DNA from: Euhalothece natronophila Z-M001
GTDB lineage: Bacteria > Cyanobacteriota > Cyanobacteriia > Cyanobacteriales > Rubidibacteraceae
Direction: 5' to 3'
NCBI RefSeq assembly: GCF_007904085.1
Contig: NZ_CP042326.1
Location: forward strand, 3,162,001 to 3,226,000
DNA length: 64,000 nucleotides
Both the position numbers and the translations under genes were made by a program. Below, one piece after another: positions 45,998-54,308 of the stretch (position 1 is the stretch's first letter; every line of letters begins with the position of its first letter). The notes below the pieces were generated by a model. The model saw only the letters and a program-made list of their open reading frames with translations. It did not search any database and was not told the DNA's origin.

Positions 45998-47104
45998 ATG
46001 ACTGAAAATAAGAAACCGAAAGAAACTGATGCGGTTTTAGGCGGGCAAACTACGCCAAAACGAGGGGCTGTCCTTGGTGGTATTGAAGGATTAAAACAAC
46101 GCTTAAAAAATTCCAATCAACAAGAGCGTGTTATCGCCCTCCAACAAGCCGTTCAATATGGTGATGAGGGATTAAAGCTCGTTGCAGGAGCGACATTTGG
46201 GGATAAGTGCGAGTTGGCAAAAGCTGATCAGACTCCCCCTGAAATTCTGGCATTGCTTGATCAAGATCCGATTTTTAGATTAAAAAAACGCTCGGAAGAT
46301 TCTAATTGGAATGTACGCTCTAAAGTCGCCTCTAACCCCAACACTCCCCCTGAAATTCTCCAACAACTGGCTCGGGATGAAAATACTAATGTACGCTCTA
46401 AAGTCGCCTCTAACCCCAATACTCCCCCTGAAAATCTCCAACAACTGGCTCAGGATGAAGATACTAATGTACGCCAAAAAGTAGCTTCTAACCCCAACAC
46501 TCCCTCTGAAGCTCTTCAACAACTGGCTCGGGATAAAGATTGGGTGGTACGCTCTGGAGTAGCTTCTAACCCCAACACTCCCCTAGAACTCCTCCAACAA
46601 CTGGCTCAGGATAAAGATTCGATCGTACGCAAAGAAGTCGCCTCTAACCCCAACCCTTCCCCTAAAGCTCTCCAACAACTGGCTCGGGATAAGTATTGCG
46701 GGGTACGCCAAAAAGTAGCTTCTAATCCCAACACTCCCCTAGAACTCCTCCAACAACTGGCTCGGGATGAAGATGGGTGGGTAGTACGCAAACAAGTCGC
46801 TTCCCAACCCAAGACTTCCCCTGAAATTCTCCAACAACTGGCTCAGGATGAAGATGAGAGGGTACGCGCAAGAGTCGCCTCTAACCCCAACACTCCCCTA
46901 GAACTCCTCCAACAACTGGCTCGGGATGAATATGGGTGGGTACGCGAAGAAGTCACCTCTAACCCCAATACTCCCCTAGAACTCCTCCAACAACTGGCTC
47001 GGGATGAACATGAATGGGTACGCAAAGAAGTCGCCTCTAACCCCAATACTCCCCTAGAACTCCTCCAACAACTGGCTCGGGATGAATATGGGGGGGGGAC
47101 ATAG
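45998..47104 (+). CDS. LRV-repeat protein 1, truncated by a G9 tract
   Basis: 368 residues. The N-terminal domain (1-90) carries the Gly-rich box DAVLGGQTTPKRGAVLGGIE and LKQRLKNSNQQERVIALQQAVQYG, a cap shared by all three paralogues. About ten 26-residue LRV units follow, of the form VRxxVASNPNTPxELLQQLARDEx. The last unit runs into nine G residues (47090-47098), and the frame stops at TAG 47102-47104, although downstream DNA still encodes the end seen in paralogue 3 (NKSIKKRNLNSI). It appears shortened by a frameshift. No Cys cluster of the kind known in Azotobacter LRV is present. Confidence 0.85.
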   Translation: MTENKKPKETDAVLGGQTTPKRGAVLGGIEGLKQRLKNSNQQERVIALQQAVQYGDEGLKLVAGATFGDKCELAKADQTPPEILALLDQDPIFRLKKRSEDSNWNVRSKVASNPNTPPEILQQLARDENTNVRSKVASNPNTPPENLQQLAQDEDTNVRQKVASNPNTPSEALQQLARDKDWVVRSGVASNPNTPLELLQQLAQDKDSIVRKEVASNPNPSPKALQQLARDKYCGVRQKVASNPNTPLELLQQLARDEDGWVVRKQVASQPKTSPEILQQLAQDEDERVRARVASNPNTPLELLQQLARDEYGWVREEVTSNPNTPLELLQQLARDEHEWVRKEVASNPNTPLELLQQLARDEYGGGT

Positions 47105-47281
47105 CGCAACTAATAAATCTATAAAAAAGAGGAATTTAAATTCTATCTTTCATTTTCTCCCCTTTTAGCGATGTATTCTTTGAACACGGTCACCTACAGC
47201 GCGCGCTACTGGTTCTTGGTCTTAACTTTTTCCTAAACCGTTTACAATGTCCCCAATCCTATATTGAATTTAACTCTAGCC
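47105..47281 (+). repeat. inter-paralogue segment, unit A
   Basis: Contains the lost C-terminus of LRV gene 1 and about 140 bp found again at 49215-49354 and in part at 50575-50640. Shared landmarks are TTTCATTTTCTC, GATGTATTCTTTGAACACG, GTCACCTACAGCGCGCGC and TGGTTCTTGGTCTTAAC. A TACAAT/TAAAAT hexamer near 47247 could be a -10 site for the next gene. Shows that gene and flank were duplicated together. Confidence 0.7.
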
Positions 47282-49219
47282 ATGACTGAAAACAAAAAAC
47301 CCAAAGAAACCGATGCTGTTTTAGGCGGGCAAACAACTGCGCCAAAACGAGGGGCTGTTCTTGGTGGCATTGAAGGATTAAAACAACGCTTGGAAAATTC
47401 CGATCCACAAGAGCGTGTTATTGCCCTCCAAAAAGCGGTTCAATATGGTGAGGAGGGATTAAAGCTCGTTGCAGAAGCAACGTTTGGGGATAAGTTGGAG
47501 TTGGAACAAGCTGATCAGACTCCCCCTGAAATTCTCGCATTACTTGATCAAGATCCTGTTTTTAGATTAAAAAAACGCTCGGAAAATTCTAATTGGAAGG
47601 TACGCAATGAAGTAGCTTCTAACCCCAACACTCCCCTTGAAATTCTCCAACAACTGGCTCAAGATCAAGATATGGAGCTACGCGGAGAAGTAGCTTCTCA
47701 CCGCAATACTCCCCCTGAAATTCTCCAACAACTGGCTCAAGATGAAGGGGTGGTGGTACGTCGAGAAGTAGCTTCTCACCGCAATACTCCCCCTGAAATT
47801 CTCCAACAACTGGCTCAAGATGAAGGGGTGGTGGTACGTCGAGAAGTAGCCTTTAACCCCAACACTCCCCCTGAAATTCTCCGACAACTGGCTCGGGATG
47901 AAGATTGGGATGTACGCAAAGGAATAGCCTCTAACCCCAACACTCCCCTAGAATTCCTCCAACAACTGGCTCAGTCTAGAAATGGTGATGATGTACGCCA
48001 ACGCGATGTAGTCGCCTCTAACCCCAACACTCCCCCTGAAGTTCTCCAACAACTGGCTCGGGATGAAGAGCTGGTGCGCTCTAGAGTCGCCCAAAACCCC
48101 AACACTCCCCTAGAACTCCTCCAACAACTGGCTCGGGATGAAAGTAAGGGGATACGCCGAGGAGTCGCTTCTAACCCCAACACTCCCCCTGAAACTCTCC
48201 AACAACTGGCTCGGGATGAACATAAGGATGTACGCAGAGAAGTCGCATCTAACCCCAACTTTCCCCTAGAACTCCTTCAACAACTGGCTCGGGATGAAGA
48301 TGTATCACTACGCATTGGAGTCGCCTTAAACCCCAATACTCCCCTAGAACTCCTTCAACAACTGGCTCGGGATGAACATTATGGGGTACGCTCTGAAGTC
48401 GCCTTAAACCCCAATACTCCCCTAGAACTCCTCCAACAACTGGCTCGGGATGAACATTATGGGGTACGCTCTGAAGTCGCATCTAACCCCAACACTCCCC
48501 TAGGACTTCTCCAACAACTGGCTCGGGATGAAGATAAGGATGTACGCGAAGGAGTCGCCTCTAACCCCAACACTCCCCCTGAAACTCTCCAACAACTGGA
48601 TCAGGATCAGGATCCGAGTGTACGCACAAAAGTCGCCTCTAACCCCAACACTCCCCTAGAACTCTTACAACAACTGGCTCGGGATGAAGATGTATTGGTA
48701 CGCTATGAACTAGCCTCTAACCCCAACATTCCCCCAGAACTCCTCCAACAACTGCTTAAGGAGATCATATTAAAACCTCTATATGATGAAGTACCTTCTC
48801 ACTGTAATACTCCTCCTGAAGTCCTTCAACAACTGGCTCGGGATAAACATGGGAAGGTACGCTATAAAGTAGCCTCTCACCGTAATACTCTCCCTGAAAT
48901 TCTCCAACAACTGGCTCGGGATGAAGATAGGCTGGTACGCTCTGGAGTCGCCTCTAACCCCAACCTTTCCCTAGAACTTCTTCAACAACTGGCTCGGGAT
49001 GAAGATTGGAGCGTACGCAAAGGAGTCGCCTCTAACCCCAACACTCCCCCTGAAGTTCTCCAAGAACTGGCTCGGGATGAAGATCATAGGGTACGCTTTT
49101 GGGTACCCTTTAACCGCCAAACTCCCCCAGAACTCCTCCAACTACTGGCTCGGGATGAACATGAATGGGTACGCAGGGAAGCTAATAATTCTCTAAGAAA
49201 AAGAGGATTTCAACTCTAG
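47282..49219 (+). CDS. LRV-repeat protein 2, about 20 repeats
   Basis: About 645 residues from ATG 47282 (MTENKKPKETDAVLGGQ); an upstream TTG (47264) is in frame but unlikely. Same N-terminal cap as paralogues 1 and 3, then about 20 LRV units with variations such as SHRNTPPEILQQLAQDEGVVVRRE, two of them identical neighbours, and a 16th unit that is degenerate. It ends with a short basic tail NNSLRKRGFQL. LRV repeats form curved right-handed superhelices that bind proteins or nucleic acids in other families. No signal peptide; likely cytosolic. Confidence 0.9.
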   Translation: MTENKKPKETDAVLGGQTTAPKRGAVLGGIEGLKQRLENSDPQERVIALQKAVQYGEEGLKLVAEATFGDKLELEQADQTPPEILALLDQDPVFRLKKRSENSNWKVRNEVASNPNTPLEILQQLAQDQDMELRGEVASHRNTPPEILQQLAQDEGVVVRREVASHRNTPPEILQQLAQDEGVVVRREVAFNPNTPPEILRQLARDEDWDVRKGIASNPNTPLEFLQQLAQSRNGDDVRQRDVVASNPNTPPEVLQQLARDEELVRSRVAQNPNTPLELLQQLARDESKGIRRGVASNPNTPPETLQQLARDEHKDVRREVASNPNFPLELLQQLARDEDVSLRIGVALNPNTPLELLQQLARDEHYGVRSEVALNPNTPLELLQQLARDEHYGVRSEVASNPNTPLGLLQQLARDEDKDVREGVASNPNTPPETLQQLDQDQDPSVRTKVASNPNTPLELLQQLARDEDVLVRYELASNPNIPPELLQQLLKEIILKPLYDEVPSHCNTPPEVLQQLARDKHGKVRYKVASHRNTLPEILQQLARDEDRLVRSGVASNPNLSLELLQQLARDEDWSVRKGVASNPNTPPEVLQELARDEDHRVRFWVPFNRQTPPELLQLLARDEHEWVRREANNSLRKRGFQL

Positions 49220-49354
49220 CTTTCATTTTCTCTACTTTTAGCGATGTGTTCTTTGAACACGGTCACCTACAGCGCGCGCTACTGGTTCTTGGTCTTAACT
49301 TTTTCCTAAACCGTTTAAAATGTCCCCATTTCTATATTGAATTAAACTCTAGCC
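49215..49354 (+). repeat. inter-paralogue segment, unit B
   Basis: Near copy of the 47142-47281 segment between LRV genes 1 and 2. A further partial copy follows gene 3 at about 50575-50640. It includes GATGTGTTCTTTGAACACG and CCTAAACCGTTTAAAATG upstream of the next ATG. Confidence 0.75.
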
Positions 49355-50602
49355 ATGACTGAAAACAAGAAACCGAAAGAAACTGATGCCGTTTTAGGCG
49401 GGCAAACTACGCCAAAACGAGGGGCTGTCCTTGGTGGTATTGAAGGATTAAAACAACGCTTAAAAAATTCCAATCAACAAGAGCGTGTTATTGCCCTCCA
49501 ACAAGCGGTTCAGTATGGTCAGGAGGGATTAAAGGTCGTAGCAGAAGCGACGTTTGTGGAGAAGTTGGAGTTGGTAAAAGCTGATCAGACTCCCCCTGAA
49601 ATTCTTCAACAACTGGCTCAGGATGAATATTGGCTGGTACGCTCTGGAGTCGGATCTAACCCCAACACTCCCCTAGAACTTCTCCAACAACTGGCTCGGG
49701 ATAAAAATAGCGATGTACGCAAAAAAGTTGGCTCTAACCCTAACACTTCTCTAGAACTCCTCCAACAACTGGCTCGGGATAAAGATGAGAGGGTAAGTCG
49801 AGTAGCTATTGAATCTCTAGTTAAAGTCGGCTCTAACCCCAATCTTCCCCTAGAACTCCTACAACAACTGGCTCGGGATAAAGATGAGAGGGTAAGTCGA
49901 GTAGCTATTGAATCTCTAGTTAAAGTCGGCTCTAACCCCAACCTTCCCCTAGAACTCCTACAACAACTGGCTCGGGATGGAAATGGGTGGGTACACTCTA
50001 GAGTCGCCAAAAACCCCAATACTCCCCTAGAACTCCTCCAACAACTGGCGCAGGATGAAGATTGTGGGGTACGCCTAGGAGTAGCTTCTAACCCCAACAC
50101 TCCTCCTGAAATTCTCCAACAACTGACTCAGGATGAAGATTTTAGGGTACGCATTAACGTAGGCTCTAACCCCAACACTTCCCCTGAAATTCTCCAAATA
50201 CTGGCTCGGGATGAAGATGGGAGGGTACGCTCTGAAGTCGCCTCTAACCCCAATACTTCCTCTGAGATTCTCCGACTACTCGCTCGGGATAACAATGTAC
50301 GCGATAAAGTTGCCTCTAACCCCAATACTTCCTCTGAGATTCTCCAACAACTGGCTCGGGATAAATATTTTTCGGTACGCTGGAAAGTCGCCTCTAACCC
50401 CAATACTCCCATAGAAATTCTCCAACAACTGGCTCGGGATGAAATTTTGTGGGTACGCCAAGAAGTAGCTTTTAACCCCAATACTTCCCCTAAAATCCTC
50501 CGAAAACTGGCTCGGGATGAATATTGGGAGGTACGCGATGTTGCTAATAAATCTATAAAAAAGAGGAATTTAAATTCTATCTTTCATTTTCTCCCCTTTT
50601 AG
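49355..50602 (+). CDS. LRV-repeat protein 3
   Basis: 415 residues with the shared N-terminal cap (MTENKKPKETDAVLGGQTT) and about 11 LRV units. Units 3 and 4 are longer, with an insert of the form VSRVAIESLVKV, and repeat each other nearly exactly, a fresh tandem duplication of about 102 bp. The C-terminal cap reads RDVANKSIKKRNLNS, intact here and lost in paralogue 1. It probably performs a binding or scaffold role; partner unknown. Confidence 0.9.
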   Translation: MTENKKPKETDAVLGGQTTPKRGAVLGGIEGLKQRLKNSNQQERVIALQQAVQYGQEGLKVVAEATFVEKLELVKADQTPPEILQQLAQDEYWLVRSGVGSNPNTPLELLQQLARDKNSDVRKKVGSNPNTSLELLQQLARDKDERVSRVAIESLVKVGSNPNLPLELLQQLARDKDERVSRVAIESLVKVGSNPNLPLELLQQLARDGNGWVHSRVAKNPNTPLELLQQLAQDEDCGVRLGVASNPNTPPEILQQLTQDEDFRVRINVGSNPNTSPEILQILARDEDGRVRSEVASNPNTSSEILRLLARDNNVRDKVASNPNTSSEILQQLARDKYFSVRWKVASNPNTPIEILQQLARDEILWVRQEVAFNPNTSPKILRKLARDEYWEVRDVANKSIKKRNLNSIFHFLPF

Positions 50603-50735
50603 CGATGTGTTCTTTGAACACGGTCACCTACAGCGCGATCGCGCTTTACAATATTTGTAGGATAGTACATAGTAATACATCATGCTACTGATGCCCCAAC
50701 AAATTTCAGAAGATGCGCTTAATGAGGGGAAATAA

Positions 50736-51023
50736 ATGGCAACAGACACTGATTTTGCTCAAATACTCGAAAGGTTGGAAGGGCGTTTTGACTCTTTGGA
50801 AGGACGTTTTGACTCTTTGGAATCAAAATTCGATACCCAAAACGAAAAATTACAATCCATAGACTCGCGATTAGCAAGAGTGGAGGAAAAAACGAATAAC
50901 CTTTCTGATCAGTTCAACAGGCAAGAGGGAAGAGTCTGGAATTTGTTAGTAACTCTCAGTGTTGCCCTGATTACTGGTTTACTGGGATTGATTGGAAAAC
51001 TGCTTTTGTTTCCCACAGCTTGA
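50736..51023 (+). CDS. coiled-coil protein with C-terminal membrane anchor
   Basis: 95 residues. Residues 5-60 form a coiled coil with an internal repeat (LEGRFDS twice, then LESKFDT), and residues 70-90 a single membrane span (LLVTLSVALITGLLGLIGKLLL). Tail-anchored topology is likely. Its 3' third is duplicated at 51839-51963, on the other side of the VapBC-type pair. Similar small proteins are frequent in cyanobacteria; function unknown. Confidence 0.75.
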   Translation: MATDTDFAQILERLEGRFDSLEGRFDSLESKFDTQNEKLQSIDSRLARVEEKTNNLSDQFNRQEGRVWNLLVTLSVALITGLLGLIGKLLLFPTA

Positions 51024-51169
51024 GCGCGATCGCGCTGAAATTAACCGCTTTGCCGTTTTGTGTGCCCCTCAACTGTATGACCAGTTACCAGTTACAAAGA
51101 AGAAATAAAATAGAGAATAATGAAAGAAAAAGGCTATGATAGGGCAGAGAGAGTACAGAGAATTAAACG

Positions 51170-51400
51170 ATGATTCCTTTATTAGAGAAAGCAATTAATC
51201 AGTTAAAGCAGCTACCTAAAACAGAACAAACGAGAATAGCTTCCTTAATTCTTGACAACTTAAATGCAAATAAAAATACTACAACGATTAAAGATAGTGA
51301 TTATAAATTATCAGAAGTTTTGCTACTCCCCGAACTTGAAGAAGGAGAAGAGGAAATTTTTACTAGAAATCAAGACACAGGACGAAACATTACTCTATGA
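51170..51400 (+). CDS. antitoxin of a VapBC-type pair
   Basis: 76 residues, a helical N-terminus (PLLEKAINQLKQLPKTEQTRIASLILDNL) followed by an acidic, flexible tail (PELEEGEEEIFTRNQ). It overlaps the PIN toxin by 4 bp. Family not named with confidence, but order, size and overlap fit an antitoxin. Confidence 0.75.
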   Translation: MIPLLEKAINQLKQLPKTEQTRIASLILDNLNANKNTTTIKDSDYKLSEVLLLPELEEGEEEIFTRNQDTGRNITL

Positions 51401-51831
51401 ACTATTTGCTTGATACCTGTGTTCTATCTGAATATGTTAAAAAGCAACCGAACACAGTAGTAATTAATTGGTTAGATCAGCAAAGAGAAGAACATTTACT
51501 GATTAGTATTTTATCAATTGGAGAACTGAAAAAAGGTATAATTAAACTTGAAAAATCTCAACCTGTCCGATCTCAACGTCTTTGGGAATGGGTCGAGAGA
51601 ATCGGAGTTCGATTTGAAGGAAGAATTTTAACAATTAATCAAAGTGTAATTGATCGGTGGGCAAGATTATGTGGAGAATTAGAAGCTAAGGGAACAAAAT
51701 TAGCTGTTATGGACAGTTTAATTGCAGCAACCGCCTTAGTTTATGATTTAGCAGTTGTTACTCGTAATGTTAACGATTTTAGCGCAACAACTGTTAAAAT
51801 TTTTAATCCTTGGAAACTCAAAAATAAATGA
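51397..51831 (+). CDS. vapC: VapC/FitB-type PIN toxin
   Basis: 144 residues. The PIN acidic residues are in YLLDTCVLSEYVKK (first Asp), SIGELKKGI (Glu), MDSLIAATALVYDL (Asp) and VVTRNVNDF (Asp). All four are present, so the ribonuclease should be active. It is close to FitB/VapC toxins that cut initiator tRNA or rRNA. Bracketed by a 120-bp direct repeat derived from the coiled-coil gene. Confidence 0.88.
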   Translation: MNYLLDTCVLSEYVKKQPNTVVINWLDQQREEHLLISILSIGELKKGIIKLEKSQPVRSQRLWEWVERIGVRFEGRILTINQSVIDRWARLCGELEAKGTKLAVMDSLIAATALVYDLAVVTRNVNDFSATTVKIFNPWKLKNK

Positions 51832-51838
51832 TAAAAGC

Positions 51839-51964
51839 CTTATCTGATCAGTTCAACAAGCAAGAGGGAAGAGTCTGGAATTTGTTGGTAACTCTCAGTG
51901 TTGCCCTGATTACTGGTTTACTGGGATTGATTGGAAAACTGCTTTTGTTTCCCACAGCTTGAGC
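51839..51964 (+). repeat. duplicated 3' end of the coiled-coil membrane gene
   Basis: About 120 bp nearly identical to 50904-51030, covering codons for SDQFNxQEGRVWNLLVTL through the stop and the HIP1 site after it. There is no start, so it is a fragment. Together with the original it flanks the VapBC-type pair as direct repeats. Confidence 0.85.
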
Positions 51965-52160
51965 GCGATCTCTCTCTGCGACTTGCCAAAGATATTCAAA
52001 GCGTTTCATTAATTAAATCTTCTCATCATCAGCGCGATCGCGCTAAATATTTACCGTTTATCTGTGTGGAATATTTAAATCCATAATTAAAGAGGTCGGG
52101 GATTGTAGCCCAACCTTTATTTATCTTTCGTCCTTTATAAACCAATGACATAAAGAGATA

Positions 52161-52286
52161 TTAGAAGTTTTTGCAAGATTTTTGCCCAATTGGTTGTTTG
52201 AGCGTAACATTCAATAGCGTTGAGGGAATCAATAATCTGATTAAACTAAGAATGCTGATTTGATAAATTTTAAACCGTTTCATCAT
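52161..52286 (-). CDS. small hypothetical ORF
   Basis: 41 codons (MMKRFKIYQISILSLIRLLIP...) preceded by a good ribosome site, AAGGAGATT. In the next frame the same DNA reads IIDSLNAIECYAQTTNWAKI and on to a stop, which looks more like a soluble protein, so a frameshift may separate start and body. Not recognised. The remaining DNA from 51965 to 52411 has HIP1 sites and a small hairpin (AACCCT/AGGGTT, 52346-52363) but no other gene. Confidence 0.3.
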   Translation of the reverse strand: MMKRFKIYQISILSLIRLLIPSTLLNVTLKQPIGQKSCKNF

Positions 52287-52411
52287 AATCTCCTTCAACT
52301 GAATACATCTATCTTGGTGAGGCTGTTACTCTGTAGATAGGAAAAAACCCTTTATGCAGGGTTCTATAAATAAGTTTTAAGGGACTAATTTTAACCAAAC
52401 CGATGAATTAC

Positions 52412-52463
52412 CGCGATCGCGCTTTACCTTGACAATTCTACCCCGAGAATGAAACAGCCCTGC
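52412..52463 (-). mobile_element. inverted left terminus of the ISAs1-type element
   Basis: Read on the minus strand, this 52-bp piece begins GCAGGGCTGTTTCATTCT and continues CGGGGTAGAATTG through GTAAAGCGCGATCGCG, matching the left end of the insertion sequence at 671 with only a few changes. No transposase follows. It is flanked on the right by CTTAGTAAAGGGGGG. Confidence 0.85.
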
Positions 52464-52591
52464 CTTAGTAAAGGGGGGCGAAGGGGGGATCTACTGTAAC
52501 CTGATTTTTTGAAAATGGTATAAGCTACGGCTAAGACTGAAGAGGGGTATCATGAACTTGCTTTTAATAAATCACATCAGTTACGATCGCG

Positions 52592-54307
52592 TTGGTTAAC
52601 CTTGATCAAAATTCAGATATTATACTTGTGGCTAACTTACCCTTTCAAATTCTAACCACCCTTGGTCACCGCGCTAAAAATGAATTAATTGAGCAAACGA
52701 AACACCCCTTAGCGACACAAGAAAAATACTTAAAAACCTTACTCCAGCATCATCAAAAAACAGAGTTAGGTCGTCATTACCATTTAGAAGAAATAAAAAC
52801 CATTGACCAGTTTCGATCGCGCATTCCCATTCTTCCCTATAGTGCCTATGATCCCTATACGCAACGCATTGCCCAAGGCGAGAAAAATGTTCTCACTCCT
52901 GATCCCGTTATTTATATCAATATAACCAGTGGTTCAACGGGAAAACAAAAGAAAATTCCCGTTACTCAACGCTTTCAAAACTCTCTTGGGAAAGCTAATT
53001 TAGCTAGTATGGGCTTTCTAGATACGGCGCTACGCCAGCGTGGTAAAAAGCTAGAAAAATTATTAGTCACTAATCCTGCTTTAATCAGAGGCTATACGGA
53101 AGGTGGCCTCAAATACGGCCCAGCAGGCCCAGGGGTTTTACACACCCGAAAATGGCTTTACGAATGGCTATTTGCTCATCCTTTTACTACTTTACAAGTA
53201 GCAGACAGCTTCACTCGCACCTATTTATGCTTGCTTTTCTCTTTACGAAATGAGGAGTTAGGGGGATTAATTGCCAACTTCCCCATGTTAATTCTTCGGA
53301 TTTGCCACTATTTAGAAAAGTATGCTGAATCCTTTATTCAAGATTTAGAACGAGGAACCCTTCCCAAGGATTTAGATCTGGATTCTAAAATGCGATCGCG
53401 CTTGAATCGCCGTTTTTCTGCCAGTCCAAAACGGGCGCGAGAATTACGGGAAATTCTAAATACAGAAGGAAGATTGACCCCACCTCTGGCTTGGAAAAAT
53501 TTGGCTTATATTACTACAGCCAGAGGCGGAACTTCCGATTTTTATTTGCAACATTTCTCTGATTATGATCTCGATCATCTTCCAGTATTTGGGGGTGCTT
53601 TTGCCAGTGCTGAAGGAACTTTTAGCGTTTATACGGATGTTAATAATGATGCAAGTGCCTTAGCTGTGAATACTGGTTTTTTTGAATTTATCCCCGAGTC
53701 AGAATGGGATCAAGAAAACCCTCAGACTCTCTTAGCAACAGAAGTTAAACCCGGAGAACGCTATCGGATTTTAGTCAGCAATTATAGTGGCTTCTATCGC
53801 TACGACATTGGGGATGTGGTGGAAATTGGTGACTTTTTTGAGCAAAGCCCAACCCTAATTTTCCGCCATCGTCGCGGGGGAATCCTTTCTTCTACTAGTG
53901 AAAAGACTACGGAAGCTCATGTTATCGCCGTGCTACGATCGCTGCAAGAAGAATGGGGAATGACAATCCATGATTTCTTTGTCACCCTTTCGGAAAAGGA
54001 ATTTCCTCCTCATTATCTTCTGAATATTGAATTACCGCCTGAAAGTAAATTGGAAGAGAGTTCTCATTTTCTACGTCGGTTTGATGAACTCTTAAAAGAA
54101 ACCAACCCTCATTATGCCCTCAAACGAGAAGGAGAAGTGCCTCCTCCCCGCTTGCGAATCCTTGCTCCGGGGAGTTTTGACATTGTCCGAGAAAGACTCA
54201 TTGATCGCGGAGTGCCAGATTCTCAAATGAAACTTCCTCATATTAGTGAAGATCGTCAACTGTTTAAGGGATTAACTGTTCAACAAGAGATTACGTTAGA
54301 AACTTAA
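52592..54307 (+). CDS. GH3-family acyl-adenylate/amide synthetase-like protein
   Basis: 571 residues. The GH3 signature is present: an ATP-binding loop INITSGSTGKQKKIPVT, the core AYITTARGGTSDFYLQHF, YRILVSNYSGFYRYDIGDVVEI and FRHRRGGILSSTSEKTTEAHV. In plants GH3 enzymes conjugate amino acids to hormones such as auxin or jasmonate; the bacterial substrate is unknown. The TTG at 52592 gives the longest reading, while the GTG at 52628 (MANLPFQIL) is an equally likely start. Convergent with thrC. Confidence 0.9.
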   Translation: MVNLDQNSDIILVANLPFQILTTLGHRAKNELIEQTKHPLATQEKYLKTLLQHHQKTELGRHYHLEEIKTIDQFRSRIPILPYSAYDPYTQRIAQGEKNVLTPDPVIYINITSGSTGKQKKIPVTQRFQNSLGKANLASMGFLDTALRQRGKKLEKLLVTNPALIRGYTEGGLKYGPAGPGVLHTRKWLYEWLFAHPFTTLQVADSFTRTYLCLLFSLRNEELGGLIANFPMLILRICHYLEKYAESFIQDLERGTLPKDLDLDSKMRSRLNRRFSASPKRARELREILNTEGRLTPPLAWKNLAYITTARGGTSDFYLQHFSDYDLDHLPVFGGAFASAEGTFSVYTDVNNDASALAVNTGFFEFIPESEWDQENPQTLLATEVKPGERYRILVSNYSGFYRYDIGDVVEIGDFFEQSPTLIFRHRRGGILSSTSEKTTEAHVIAVLRSLQEEWGMTIHDFFVTLSEKEFPPHYLLNIELPPESKLEESSHFLRRFDELLKETNPHYALKREGEVPPPRLRILAPGSFDIVRERLIDRGVPDSQMKLPHISEDRQLFKGLTVQQEITLET

Positions 54308-54308
54308 T

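Larger units (their letters stand above)
41192..52463. mobile_element. candidate composite element of 11.3 kb bounded by inverted ISAs1-type left ends
   Basis: Left border: a MITE left end at 41192 pointing outward. Right border: an insertion-sequence left end in the opposite orientation ending at 52463. The outside flanks share CCTTAGTAAAG (11 bp), and joining the left flank CCCCCCTTAGTAAA to the right flank GGGGGGCG rebuilds one intact target repeat of the type interrupted by every other copy here. This is what transposition of the whole block, or recombination between two elements, would leave. The proposal rests on the borders alone; the Hsp70/AAA genes inside are widespread in cyanobacteria. 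Confidence 0.4.

Noticed and set aside
47264-47281. TTG start adding six residues to LRV protein 2
   Set aside because: The ATG at 47282 matches the starts of both paralogues.
46280-50481. Long Ser/Arg-rich reading frames on the minus strand of the LRV genes
   Set aside because: They are mirror images of the plus-strand repeats with no start signals or family match.
46300-50560. Regular 78-bp repeats resembling a CRISPR-like or satellite array
   Set aside because: The repeats keep one open frame, encode LRV units of 26 residues and vary by whole codons; there are no spacers of uniform size.
52341-52363. Hairpin with T-run on the minus strand as a terminator
   Set aside because: Stem is only 6 bp and no convincing minus-strand gene ends there.
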